Counted from the stretch's first letter, positions 53,005-64,000 are shown. The stretch: 64,000 nucleotides of DNA from Cryptomeria japonica (GCF_030272615.1 NC_081414.1:768626153-768690152); one strand, 5' to 3'. The notes: a model not told the origin generated them from the sequence alone. Program-made: numbers and translations.

Positions 53005-54981
53005 ATGGCATCCCAGGATATACCTTCGCAGGCTCCTGATCAGGATCCACCTTTGTAGGCTCCTGATCAGGATCCACCTTCACAGGCTCCTGATCAGGAT
53101 CCACCTGTGCAGGCTCCACATCAGGAGCCACCACAGCAGGATCCTCCACAGCAGGATCCCCCCTTGCCCGATATTGCTACTATTTTTCATTACAGTGATC
53201 GAGAGTTGCATAGGTTGAGGGCCATACTAGATGACCCTCGTACTGATGGCGTGTACAAGAGTACATGCACGTCCATTTTTAACAGTTTGCAGACATTGAG
53301 GGACCGCTTAGTATCTCATACCTCATTCTCACCTGAGGTTATAGAAGATATATATAGACAGTTGAGGAGTGAGGTGAGGGGTCCTCATTCTTTTGCTGAT
53401 GTGGTGGGGGTGGTCTCGAAGGAGACCATCAAGGAGAGATGCTTCCCACAATATCAGGAGAAGAGTAAGGTGAGGGGATATCAGGTTACCAGATGTATCG
53501 ACCCACAGGTTGCATCACTGATTTACCCATGATTCTTAGCAGCCCATGGTCGTTATCCTAATAACGACCAGATTCCATTATACTTTGCACAGCAGGTATT
53601 TGCTGAGGTTCATTGTCAGATGAAACCAAACTACCTTGATATTCCGGGATATTATGGACAGGGGAGGGGTAGGATTGCTGATAGAGATGCATATCGTAGG
53701 TGTGATAGAGCTCCGCCTAGACACAGGGACCTTGTTGGCCAAAGATTTCCTGCAGTAGTCCCAGCCATGGCACCCATAGCAGATCACGTTGTGATTGCTT
53801 CTCAGAGAGAAGCAATTGATAGGATTAGACATATTGCATCAGCAGCAGCCACCATATCTTCTGACAGGGTGGGCAGATATATGATGAGTCGACCACGTTC
53901 GCGATCATCCATAGATCATGCATCTTCTAGTCATGGGGGGGCTTCAGATTCAGATGATCGGTATATTTCTGCTGGCATCCCCTCCCCAGATGAGGTAGCA
54001 GCTATAGTCGGAGGTAGTAGACATGTACAGATGTCGCAGTATTTAGTCGAGGACCTACTACATGCTTATAGTTTTATTTCATCTCGACTTGGGATACCAT
54101 TGGGTGATGTTAGAGAGGAGATTCTCAGAGATGTTCAGGCTACAGTGGCATCGACGCATACCCCGAGGCAGTCACAACATTCTCATCACTCTACGCATGC
54201 TCCAGGCACTGACCCACCTACAGATCACTCTGTTGCTGCAGAGGAGGAGCTACGAGCTGATGAGCTCCATATCACAGATGAGGGCCGGTTGGATTCATGT
54301 GAGGAGATACGAGCTGATCAGGTACATATCACAGATGAGGGTTTGGACTCATTTGAGGATCAGTTGAGAGATTTGAGCCATACTGGATTTATGGACATGC
54401 TACTACAGTCAGACACTTCATCCACGATGCCCACTCATCTAGTTAGCCCCTTGCACTCCTCAGTGATACGTACAGCTAGAGAGAGATATGCTGGCACGAG
54501 TGATGTTGTTGATATGATCACGGGACAGGATCAGTCTACTATACAGCCTACTCCAGGTGATACACAGGTATGTACATGTACATGTGCGTTTAAAATTTTA
54601 GAAGATATGTATACATACATTGCAAATTTGTACCTAATAAATCTATATATATAGATCTCATGTTTAATTTAAATAATCTAGAACTTTCTAAGTTTTAATT
54701 TGTAGATCATTTAAATTGATTGTGGACTAATCCTTAAATTGATAGTTAGCTCATGTCACTCCTTCCTTGAGCTCTGAGCATGTGCGTAGGAGAGATTCTT
54801 TAGATGCTGACATTAGTGTACAGGTTAGTTATGGTTTTTGGTATATATATATTTGATGTACATGCACGTCTAGAGAGATCTATATATATTATATTTAATA
54901 TTTAAATAAATTCTACTTTTGCAGGACTCCCCCTCAGATGGTCGCTCAGTTCGTAGCCGACATGATGATCCCCAGTGTTGA
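53005..54981 (+). pseudogene. Unrecognised three-exon gene, partner of the candidate transposase
   Basis: Exons 53005-54567, 54746-54823 and 54925-54981 join in phase 0 with GT-AG borders (ACACAG|GTATGT, TGATAG|TTAGCT, GTACAG|GTTAGT, TTTGCAG|GACTCC) and end at TGA. They give a frame of 566 codons with stops at 53056 (TAG in a CAGGCTCCTGATCAGGAT repeat where CAG is expected) and 53530 (TGA). Both fit C>T changes. The N-terminus is a QAPDQDPP repeat. The middle contains FHYSDRELHRLRAIL, QVASLIYP and NYLDIPGYYGQGRGR. Near residue 415-440 a unit is duplicated (RADELHITDEG, RADQVHITDEG). I recognise no family. It converges with the transposase gene, 1.0 kb away tail to tail, so it may be an accessory protein of the same element. 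An active relative with CAG and CGA at those codons is expected elsewhere. Confidence 0.62.
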
Positions 54982-55999
54982 TTTGCTCCAGACTTTATAG
55001 CTCATTTACATTTATCTTTTTATATACTTTCATATTATATATATATATTCATGCATGTACATGGAGTTTAGACTCTAGATTATACTTTATACCTGGTTTA
55101 TGTTTGACTTTGGATTATACTTTATACTTTATACATGGAGTTTAGACTCTAGATTATACTTTATACCTGGTTTGTGTTTGACTAGAGCTAGATTATACTT
55201 TATACATGGAGTTTAGACTATAGATTATACATGTTATAAGTTTTATACATGTTTGATTATATTATATTTATACACATGTTTGATTATATTCTAGATTTAT
55301 GTACATGATGTTTGATTAAATTAGATTTAAATACATGATTGATTAGATTGTATATTTCATGCATGTGTACAACGACTTGTTTAGACTCTAGATTATACTT
55401 TATACCTGGTTTGTGTTTGATTGATCTATTATACATGTTTGATTATATTAGATTTATACATGTTTGATTAAAGATTAGATTTAAATTCATGTTTGATTAG
55501 ATTGTATATTTCATGCATGTACAACGACTTGTTTAGACTCTAGATTATTCTGTATACCTGGTTTGTGTTTGATCATTTATTATACATGTTTGATTATATT
55601 AGATTTATACATGTTTGATTAGATTAGATTTAAATACATGTTTGATTTTCAAACAAAAGATTATGTATTCAATTATACATGTTTGATTTTCAAACAAAAG
55701 AGTATGTATGAAATGAACAAACTAAACTAAGATAGGTCATGTATTGAATAGTTCACATCCAGTACATGTATATTACATTCTAATTTAAATATGCATTTTT
55801 TAATTAAATACAAATACAATTACATACAATTAAACACGTGCACATTTAAATACATCCTAATTTGATATATAATGTATAAATAAACTTAAAAAAATATTTA
55901 TCCTAAATAGTTTCAAAACAAGTTACTTGAGATCTAGAATTTATCTTGAACTTTTACATTAAAATTCAATTCAAGTGGATTACTAAATGTATATATAGT
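54982..55999. repeat. AT-rich degenerate repeats between the two convergent genes
   Basis: Phrases GACTCTAGATTATACTTTATACCTGGTTTGTGTTTGA and TTATACATGTTTGATTATATTAGATTTA alternate about five times between 55060 and 55690. The rest is simple AT-rich DNA. The 3' ends of both genes must lie in this spacer. No gene is seen. Confidence 0.75.
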
Positions 56000-58900
56000 T
56001 CATACCACATCAAGTGGTTCACAACGCTCTTCAATAACACTTAATATTTTGTCATGATCTTCACTATCTAGTGTCCACTTTTGAGTCCGCCCTCGACGTG
56101 GAATTGTTTGAAGAATTAGGCCAACAACAATGACCAAGTGACTATACTGATATACCTTGTTATCAATTTGGTATTCAGTGAAATGAATCCCATGTTGAAC
56201 AATTTTAACTTGTTTGAAATATGTCCCTTGCACTACAACTGATCCTGCATGTACATGTATATAAGAAACATGAGAAATTAAAAAAATTCACACAAGCGAT
56301 TTGTATGTATGTACATATTCAAATCAGAACTCAAACCTGTGGGAAATGACGTTCCATCACTCATCTCAGATTTTGATAACTTCTTTCTCTCTTCTGTGCA
56401 ACGCAATAAATAATAACTAACACCTTCTATATTTCCATCTTCTGCTATGGCTGCAAAAATATCTCCTGCAATTTGACACAAGTTAAATAAATTCTAAGTT
56501 ATATGTCATTTTTAAGGAAATGTTTACATGTGTACGTCATGTACATACATACCTTTTTTAATCAATCCTGAAATATGATCGTAATCACCAAAAATCAAAG
56601 GAATGTCTTCAAAGTTTTCATCCTCATTTGAATCCTCGTATGTGTCAGAAACATCTAGTGGCACCATTTTCCATTCACTAACATATCCAAGCTCTTGGTT
56701 CTTGCAATCAACATAGTTTTCGAAAATGCATTCAGAACAAAAACATGAATAATCTCTAGTGTATAATGTCCATGGGCGATTATCTGTACTCATGACACAA
56801 TGCAAAGATCTTGTCCTCTCCACACTCTTGCATCCATGCATTGATTTTCTATCCACATCTGTAAAATGTACATGTGTACAAGAATACATACATGTAGATC
56901 AAGTTGTTAAATTAAAAAAAAATAGAATAAAATACTAAAAGAGAACACGTACCGGTTATCTCCCAAAACACTCTATATGGAATGGGCTTATATGTTCTTG
57001 ATGATGATTCCCCAAGATAATTAGGTTGCTCAAAGTGTTTCTTACACCATTCAACAACATCATGTGCATTTTCTATACGTTCTCCTGTGTACTTTATTTG
57101 ATGCTTTCTTATAGCACGTTTGATACAAGCTCCTGCACCATCATGTTCACCCTTTCCATGACCACTCTCAAAAAAACTCCAAACATGTGGTATTTTGTCA
57201 TTTCGATGATATCTACATAGTGCATAAAATGGCCTCGAAGATTTGAATTGTGCCGCACATCCATCAGACCAAACAAAATGTTTAACTATTGTTATGCCTC
57301 TATCTTTCAAATATTCAAAAAACTTCTTAAAGCAATGTTGTACAAAAAGTGTGTCATGCTCCTTATCATCACTGATATAGAAGTGGTACTCTTTCTTAAT
57401 GACATGATTTTCAAATGTACTATCAACACCATCTAAATTCATCTGTGCATGTCGATAACACACATGCACGAAAATAGTGATTTGCTTTGAAAAATAATAC
57501 TCTGATTGAATCTCTTTTTGATGCACAAAAGAGTAATTCTCTGCGAAGTCAACTACAGATAAAATAGTTCCAAGTGGGAAAGTGTCTCTTAATCTTTTAA
57601 ATTGTTCTGCTTGCCACTTGGCAAAAAAACCATGGCATATGTATGGTTTTATCAACTTACGAAAATTTTCCATAAATGTTCCAATAGGTATTTCTTCTTC
57701 TACATAATCTAGTCTTGTAGATTCCTTTCCAAATTTTGTTTCAATTTTTTTGTACTTATAACTCTTGCAATTTACCATCTTCCTCATGTCAGTATCTTCA
57801 TCTCTCAAAGGCAATTTAGCCAAGTCCCCGCATGTTCCACAAATTCCTCTTATGCAATTTATTTGACCGGTTGCATTATCATCTGATTTATCACATAAGA
57901 TGGATGCTATGAATTGACTTGTTCGTTTAGGAGGAGCAAATTCATAACCATCATTATCTTCTCTAATCTTTTGAAACACCTGATAGTACAAGTCAAATTC
58001 GATGTGATAACGACAACAACAAGTTTCAAAAAATTTGTTTAACTTCACATAATATGGCCTTAACCGTTCAAACATGGTTTGTCCAATCTTTATATGAGGG
58101 TTTGTTTTAGTAAACAATACATACAATTCATGTTTTGTTGTGTCTAGCCAATGTTTTACATGGAGATCATAACGATCAGGACCAATCCTTTGCTTGATAA
58201 CATCTCTACTATTTGATGAAGGGCGAGTATTATCATTCCAAAAACTTGTCACAAAGTTCCTAACAACATCTTCAATTCTATCAGAACGAGGAGCTCTACA
58301 CATAATTGCCCAATTCCCTTCTGAGGTAGTATCATCCAAAATCTTTCTCCTTTTAACATATTTAGATATTGTCCTTCTACTAAAACCAAACTCAGATGAC
58401 AGTGAAGAGATTTGTCTTTTTTGAGGCAATCTTTCATTTACTAAAGATGTCAACATCACTCTTCTTGAAATGGTCTTATCTAGTTTTCGAGATTTTTTAC
58501 CAATGTTCACCAAACCTTTCTTAACATTATCAACAATAGATTTTTGTAGCTGAGAATATTTCCTCTTTTGATTTGTTGTATCTATACCCAACAATTTCAT
58601 TGGATCTATTAAGTCTGTATGAGTAAGTACAATTGATAACAATTGAGCTTTTTCTAGTGTAGTATCAAGATTGTTGAAATGCGACATTATTTCTTTTGCA
58701 CTTTTATTCATTGACCTCCTTTTAGTATGTCTAGGTTCTTCACTGAGACGTTTCAACTCATCCACATCCATTTCAAGTAAATGATCTAAATTTTTATAAG
58801 AAATATTTCTCTTCACCTGTTTAGCTAGATCCACAATATGCTCATCCATATCAGTGGTAGGAGGTAAGGAGCCTGACCCCTCTCCTTCAAAGGTCTCCAT

Positions 58901-60780
58901 TGGTTCAACTTGGACAATCTCCTCCCTATGTTCATCAACTATATTGTGTTCTTCAACAGGTTCATTTGCCCGTTCTGCACATAATTTAAGAGTTTGTGTA
59001 AGGTTCTTGAATTAATCAGAGATTATTCAATTAGGATTAAGAATAGGGGTGAATTTGGCTTAAAGCTTTACATGTTAAAATTAAAGCCCATTCAATTTGG
59101 TTTATTAAATTTAAATACTTTTTTAAGACCTTATTGTTATAACTCTAATTAAATTACTTGTTTAGGTTTAAAGTTCAATTTGTTCTCAGGTTAGGATTAA
59201 AGTTCAATCTCTAATTTTGAGCACTAATTTAACACATAAAATAAAATTTTGATAAATTAGAAATTCCAATTTTGAAAATTAAAAGTACAAATATTTTGAT
59301 GCATGCATACGATAACTTAGGTGACCTCATATTAATTTGTTATGGACCATAATGTAAGTGGACTATAATTTGTCACATGTGAGTATATTTAAGACCTATT
59401 ATTGCATAATAGACCTCCTAATCTGAAATGTTTTTGCATGTACGTGAAGTTGAATATAAATAGTTCACCTAAATTATTCAACATGTTTAATAGGAGAAAA
59501 ATGCAATTACACAACAAGCAAGTTGATGGAAATTGAAATTTGCAAATACACATGTATTATCTCAAATTAATTATGTTTTCCAATTAAAACAAAATTATTT
59601 TTAATCCTATTAAAAATATTAGATAAAAAATATTGAATTCTAATTAATTGATACGTAATACATATTAAATTAAATATCTTCTTTGTTATAAATTTATGTC
59701 ACATTTAAGAACTATAATCAATGTAATAGTCCTAATAGGCCTTATTATTAAAATCAATATGACCACATTTGAAAAAACATTTCACAAAATTAATATACTT
59801 AACTACCCTTAAGACAAATATATTATGTGATATTAAAGGACCTATCACATGGAATTACTTGTACATGTAGATTAAATATTCAATATATATAATTTAGAAC
59901 CTAAAAATTATGACATAATAGGTCTTATTAATTTTATGACTTAATAGGTCTTATCTATTATAAATGAACTTAATTATATAGGAGAAAAATGCAATTACAC
60001 AACAAGCAAGTTGATGGAAATTGAAATTTGCAAATACACATGTATTATCTCAAATTAATTATGTTTTCCAATTAAAACAAAATTATTTTTAATCCTATTA
60101 AAAATATTAGATAAAAAATATTGAATTCTAATTAATTGATATGTAATACATATTAAATTAAATATCTTCTTTGTTATAAATTTATGTCACATTTAAGAAC
60201 TATAATCAATGTAATAGTCCTAATCTAGGCCTTATTATTAAAATCAATATGACCACATTTGAAAAAACATTTCACAAAATTAATATACTTAACTACCCTT
60301 AAGACAAATATATTATGTGATATTAAAGGACCTATCACATGAAATTACTTGTACATGTAGATTAAATATTCAATATATATAATTTAGAACCTAAAAATTA
60401 TGACATAATAGGTCTTATTAATTTTATGACTTAATAGGTCTTATCTATTATAAATGAACTTAATTATATAGGAGAAAAAAGCAATTACACAACAAGCAAG
60501 TTGATGGAAATTGAAATTTGCAAATACACATGTATTATCTCAAATTAATTATGTTTTCCAATTAAAACAAAATTATTTTTAATCCTATTAAAAATATTAG
60601 ATAAAAAATATTGAATTCTAATTAATTGATACGTAATACATATTAAATTAAATAGAAATAAAATTAAAAATACATACTTGCATCATGATATCTTTGTCTT
60701 CTTTGTTCTCGATATCTTTCTTCCGTTTCGGGAGAATAATTCCTTGAAGTCTTATTTTGCCTTCTCTTCTTGTTCCCCAT
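56000..60780 (-). CDS. Candidate DDE-type transposase, 934 aa, five exons
   Basis: Exons on the minus strand are 60678-60780, 56953-58974, 56553-56858, 56337-56465 and 56000-56244. All four introns have GT-AG ends and are phase 1. The joined frame of 935 codons has no stop. The N-terminus is Arg/Lys-rich (MGNKKRRQNKTSRNYSPETE). Residues about 216-245 look like a helix-turn-helix (QISSLSSEFGFSRRTISKYV). Cys/His clusters lie at about 351-358 (TCCCRYH) and 408-416 (CIRGICGTC). A likely catalytic core follows: VVDFAENYSF (Asp 510), FVWSDGCAAQFK (Asp 605), and FFESGHGKGEHDGAG (Glu 644 or Asp 646). A Cys-rich tail follows (SCFCSECIF). From memory, DFAENY / SDG-AQ-K / HGKG-DG-G resembles uncharacterised transposase-like proteins seen in animals and protists. 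I cannot place it in MULE, hAT, CACTA, Harbinger or Tc1. The lack of disabling changes suggests recent activity or selection. Confidence 0.72.
58975..60677 (-). other. Intron 1 of the candidate transposase
   Basis: Donor GCAA|GTATGT at 60678/60677 and acceptor TTATGTGCAG|AACGGG at 58975/58974. The exons join as codon A+AA (Lys 35). It holds the ~490-bp tandem repeat and otherwise AT-rich sequence with no gene. Confidence 0.7.
59491..60655. repeat. 2.4 tandem copies of a ~490-bp unit in transposase intron 1
   Basis: GGAGAAAAATGCAATTACAC starts copies at 59491, 59982 and 60471. The first two are nearly identical over their whole length. The third stops about 180 bp in, at AATTAAAT, just before exon 1. 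The repeat expands intron 1 to about 1.7 kb. Confidence 0.95.
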
Positions 60781-60900
60781 GCTTTTACAAAAAACCTTCA
60801 AATTATTCGCCTTCAAAATAATTTTCAAATATCTTCTCTCATCCAAAAGTGCGAATTATTTTAATCATTCGAGTGATAAAAAGCGAAAAAAAATTATGGA

Positions 60901-60908
60901 TATTTATA
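60901..60908 (-). promoter_or_regulatory. TATA box of the candidate transposase gene
   Basis: Minus-strand TATAAATA is about 120 bp upstream of the ATG at 60780, a plausible distance for a leader of about 90 bases. An A/T run (60919-60937) lies just beyond it. Confidence 0.5.
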
Positions 60909-60944
60909 CGATTCCACAAATGAAAAAAAAAAAAAAAAATGCGT

Positions 60945-61125
60945 CGGCCCGTGTTCGAACGAAAGCCGACAGTTAAAAATTGTTGGGTTCGCTCGAACAT
61001 GGTGGTTACAAAAAAATGCATGCCAAAATTTAGCTCGCGGGTTCGAGCGAATGGGGGTTCGCTCGAACCCATTTTGGTTCAAGCGAACCCAATCCGATCG
61101 AACATATGTTCGATCGAAACCCCAA
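60945..61125. repeat. Cluster of GTTCG/CGAAC palindromic sites
   Basis: At least six sites of the form GTTCG-N-CGAA or its complement lie within 180 bp: GTTCGAACGAA, GTTCGCTCGAAC (twice), GTTCGAGCGAA, GGTTCAAGCGAACC, and the perfect 20-bp palindrome GATCGAACATATGTTCGATC at 61096-61115. They lie upstream of the transposase TATA box. Confidence 0.85.
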
Positions 61126-61859
61126 AATTAGAAGTTTCTCCCAAAAAATTTCAGAGTTCTGAAGAATTAATGACTTTGGAGCTCTGGTTCAGTACACAAA
61201 TGAAATAATCTTGATAACCCAAAAATATTAGATGGTAGTACTCGAAACAAGCTTTCCAACGGATATAATTTTGTTATATTTTGAATTTATTATGTTCTTG
61301 ATTTTTTAATTTTATTAAAAGTTGGTTTTTCACCGAACATGAACTTCTCTATTCAACGCATTGGGAAAAATAAGAAACTAATTCAAAAAAATTTTGAAAA
61401 ATATCTATGCCCTTGGTATTGATGTCTTCTTTCTAACAAAAAAAAAAAAATTGAATTTTGATTTATATAGAACAAGTTATGTGTTCAAACGTAAACCTAT
61501 GTTTGAATTATGACTAGTCGGACTTCAAAACTTTATAAAATGAAAAATATTGAACATATCACTATAAAACCAAATGCATGCCCTGGATATTGATGTTACA
61601 AACCAAAATTTGAAAGAATTGAGTTTTTATCATTTATAGAAAAAAATTTATGCGTTTCGGAAGACACATCACTCTTAAAAAATGTAGTTTGTTGTAAAAA
61701 ACTACTTTTCGAGGGAGATGGAAATTTTTTTAAAAAATCTTTCAAAAAAATTTGAAAAAAATGTATATAGAATCTACAAACAAAATGCTAGAAATCACTA
61801 ATTTACATCATCTTCAAATTTTTAATAGTTTAAAAGTTATAGTTCTCGGAAGTTGAAGA
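61126..61859. other. AT-rich spacer, no gene recognised
   Basis: Contains A runs and near-repeated phrases such as CCAAAATT-GAA-TTTTTATCATTTATAGAA. No coding, RNA or element-end signal is supported. Confidence 0.4.
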
Positions 61860-62642
61860 TTATTTTAAAAATGTACATCTCAGTGTCAAAAGTGGCAAAA
61901 AAGTGGGAACCATTATTGTGAGTTCACCCTTATTTCCAGCTTGCTTTGACGATTCTCCTCTCTCGGTGGTGTTGATCCCTTTCTTCGTGGAGTTCTTTCC
62001 TTTGTAACTGAGTCCTGCATCTTTGTTGGGTCTTCTTGTAGTTAGTTGCTCATCCAACATCCTTGATGCTTCATAACTTTTCTTTAGTGTTTCGTTTGAC
62101 TTCTTTTCTACTTCAAGTTCATCGGTCAATCTTGATAGTTCAATTTTCAATGCTTGATTCTCATTTTCCTTTAGATTTTCTTCATGATGTGCATAACCCA
62201 ATTGATCAGACATATTACTTTGAATTCCAGTCATCCTTGTGATTTCATCATTCTTTTTAGACACCAATACTTCTAGTTGTTGTTTTTCCTTTTCCATATC
62301 TCTTATGTTATCCTCAGCTGTTCTCAATGCATCAAGATTTTCAGTCATCTGTGTGCTAAAGTACTAATGTTCTCTTTTCATTGCTTTTAGCTGGTCATTC
62401 AATGTTTTGTTCGTTTCTTTCAGTTCTCCAATAATTTCTTCAGTCTCTTTTGATATGCTGTTCTCAGATGATGTCTCAATTTGTTCCACGAACTCTTGTG
62501 AGTCCTGTAAATCATCAGACAACCTTCTTCCAACTTTCAGTGATCTTTGCATTTGTCTCTACATGTCTGCAATCACTTGATTTGCATGATCCAACTCTTC
62601 TTGAAGATTCACAATTCTCCGAGATTGTTTGTAGCCTTCCAT
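61860..62642 (-). pseudogene. Coiled-coil gag-like remnant of a minus-strand LTR element
   Basis: A single frame from ATG at 62642 (MEGYKQSRRIVNLQEEL) runs to 61860 with two TAG stops (62559 and 62364). It encodes a nearly continuous heptad-rich coiled coil (QEELDHANQVIADM, LNDQLKAMKREH, LKIELSRLTDELEVEKK) and ends in a Lys/Ser-rich tail (RRPNKDAGLSYKGKN). It starts right after a primer-binding site and LTR, so it is taken as part of the element's gag region. Coiled-coil segments of this type occur in plant Copia gag. The product is truncated and pol is absent to the left. Confidence 0.65.
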
Positions 62643-62690
62643 TGATAAGATCTTTCTCTTTAGGCTGTTAAACCCTTTTCCAAGAGAATA

Positions 62691-62702
62691 GCTCTGATAA
62701 CA
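62691..62702 (-). other. Primer-binding site of the minus-strand LTR element
   Basis: Minus-strand TTGTTATCAGAGC lies next to the LTR end and matches the methionine-tRNA PBS TGGTATCAGAGC with a few changes. Confidence 0.6.
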
Positions 62703-62704
62703 AT

Positions 62705-63834
62705 TGTTAGGTCCAACCAGGAAGGCTAATGTACTGAGAGGGCAGGGGTGAATTAGTACTTCAAAACTTTTCTTCAACAATAACTTTACTGATAAACATA
62801 AACTGAATACTGTAGATCTCATAATAGAAAATGTTGAAACATAATAACATTCATACACATTTCATTCCATAACACAAATATTTTGGTTACACAAAAACTC
62901 TTGGTTAGAGAGAAAAACTGCGGTGGGGATGGCACCCACAACTTCACTACTGCAATAATAAAGGTTGCTCGGTTAGAGCTACATATTTAGCTATTTCTGA
63001 TAGCTTACCCTGTTAGGAGTATCAAGATCTTTAGATCTACCTTGCTAAAGGATTTTACAAACACTTTTACAAAATGTTGTACCCGGTTAAAGGCTTTACA
63101 ATTTATAGACTTTGTTAGAGTCTTTTTTCCTGTTAAAGGTTCTCATTACAACTCAAATAATACAATCAAAATCTTTACACAATATCTGCAACTTTACATC
63201 TGAAATGTTATAGCAGACTCTATGTGCTTAATATGACATTACCTTGCTCATAGCATACCTCAGTAATTGATAAATCAACTTGGTAAACCCTTTTGTTTAC
63301 TCTATCCCATAAACTGTTCTTTGAAGACTTTCTCAGTGACCTCTGAATATCTCTGGCATTCTTACCAGTCACAACTCATTGTCTCTCCTCCTTTTTAATA
63401 CTCAAATCATTTTGTATAAATAGATCTCTGGGATGGTGATTTGTTCATGCTTTGATCTTACAAACAAAATTCATCGAATGAATAAACATAGAAAATATTT
63501 CATTGGTTAAACTTCCTCAAAATCATACAAAATCTTGAAGTGCAATTTCCTATGTGATAACGGTTAGATCTTCTCAAGTTTTGTAACACGTTTCACATAT
63601 GTGTCTAGGTTCATTGAATTTGGTAACACGTTTCTACTTGGTTTAGATTACTCAGTATTCCTTCTTTGCTTCTCGGTAGACATAGAATGTTACTCGGTAG
63701 ACAACTCAGTGTATACTTAACTCTGTGACTCCTTTCTTCTGTAACCAACTGCATTAGTGCTTACCGACTAAATATTTCAGTAGTGTTAACTGACTAGAGC
63801 ATATAGGATGACTTTGGACATAAAACTAATGACA
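62705..63834 (-). repeat. LTR of a partial Copia-like element
   Basis: On the plus strand it starts TGTTAGGTCC next to the PBS and probably ends ACTAATGACA at 63834, giving TG...CA ends and about 1,130 bp. The second LTR is not in the window. The right end is judged from the TGTCATTAG-type start on the minus strand and from the change to integrase sequence just after it. Confidence 0.6.
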
Positions 63835-63849
63835 ACTTGATAAGTAATA

Positions 63850-64000
63850 ACAAACCTACCTCATATAGATTGGAGAGTTCACATCAAAGGTGAAACCGGT
63901 AAGACCCCTCATGAACTATGGTTTGGTAATACTCCTACTCTTAAATATTTCAGAATATTTGGAAGCAAATGTTATATTAGGAGAGATGATTATATTTGTA
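63850..64000 (+). pseudogene. Copia integrase fragment, runs off the window
   Basis: One plus-strand frame reads RVHIKGETGKTPHELWFG, then a KYFRIFGSKCYI motif, which is the C-terminal part of the Copia integrase core and its adjoining region. It begins abruptly beside the LTR, so the minus-strand element probably inserted into this older Copia copy. Only about 45 codons are visible and the rest lies beyond 64000. Confidence 0.85.

Larger units (their letters stand above)
50625..61125. mobile_element. Candidate two-gene DNA transposon (ends not defined)
   Basis: The block contains a palindromic satellite array, the plus-strand unknown gene, the convergent minus-strand transposase and a palindrome cluster. 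Convergent gene pairs between repeat-rich ends are the layout of several plant DNA transposons, for example MuDR. I could not find terminal inverted repeats or a target-site duplication. The true left end could be as far out as 49730, where the host repeat breaks off. The right end may lie anywhere up to about 61860. The interpretation as one element is an inference. Confidence 0.45.

Overview
This is plant nuclear DNA from a large, repeat-rich genome. One host gene sits among nested LTR retrotransposons, tandem repeats and AT-rich filler. Introns are spliced with GT-AG borders, and the retroelements use plant-type families: a Tat-lineage Ty3/gypsy element, a Copia element, a TRIM and a tRNA-derived SINE. 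The low gene density and long stacked LTR elements suggest a gymnosperm, but that is an inference. No lineage-specific marker was found.

Layout. 1-4.7 kb: AT-rich repeats and a minisatellite. 4.7-8.1 kb (minus): a CCCH zinc-finger/RRM RNA-binding protein gene with a 5'UTR intron and two possible 3' ends. 8.1-19.2 kb: its upstream region, degenerate repeats, a SINE, a decayed copy of part of the CCCH gene split by a 364-bp TRIM, and a 204-bp foldback element. 19.2-27.1 kb (minus): a complete LTR element with 1,259-bp LTRs and TSD gaagt that encodes only gag and a protease-like region. 27.1-31.3 kb: old repeats ending in a tandem array of about 360 bp per unit. 31.3-49.6 kb (minus): an 18.3-kb Tat-lineage element with TSD attac, inserted into that array. 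It carries gag, protease, G-patch, RT, two RNase H regions and integrase, all decayed. It also carries an antisense plant-mobile-domain gene with its own TATA box, first exon and intron.

49.7-61.1 kb: the most unusual region. Two convergent multi-exon genes lie between a palindrome-rich satellite array and a cluster of GTTCG/CGAAC palindromes. The minus gene splices conceptually into an uninterrupted 934-aa protein with helix-turn-helix, Cys-rich and D-D-E-like motifs, and looks like a DNA transposase of a type I cannot place among the standard plant superfamilies. The plus gene encodes an unrecognised protein and has two nonsense codons. I read the pair as a candidate two-gene DNA transposon whose ends I could not define. 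61.9-64 kb: part of a minus-strand LTR element (coiled-coil gag remnant, PBS, one LTR) beside a plus-strand Copia integrase fragment.

Nearly all in-frame stops in the decayed element genes are TGA or TAG at positions that fit CGA>TGA or CAG>TAG, as expected from deamination of methylated cytosines.
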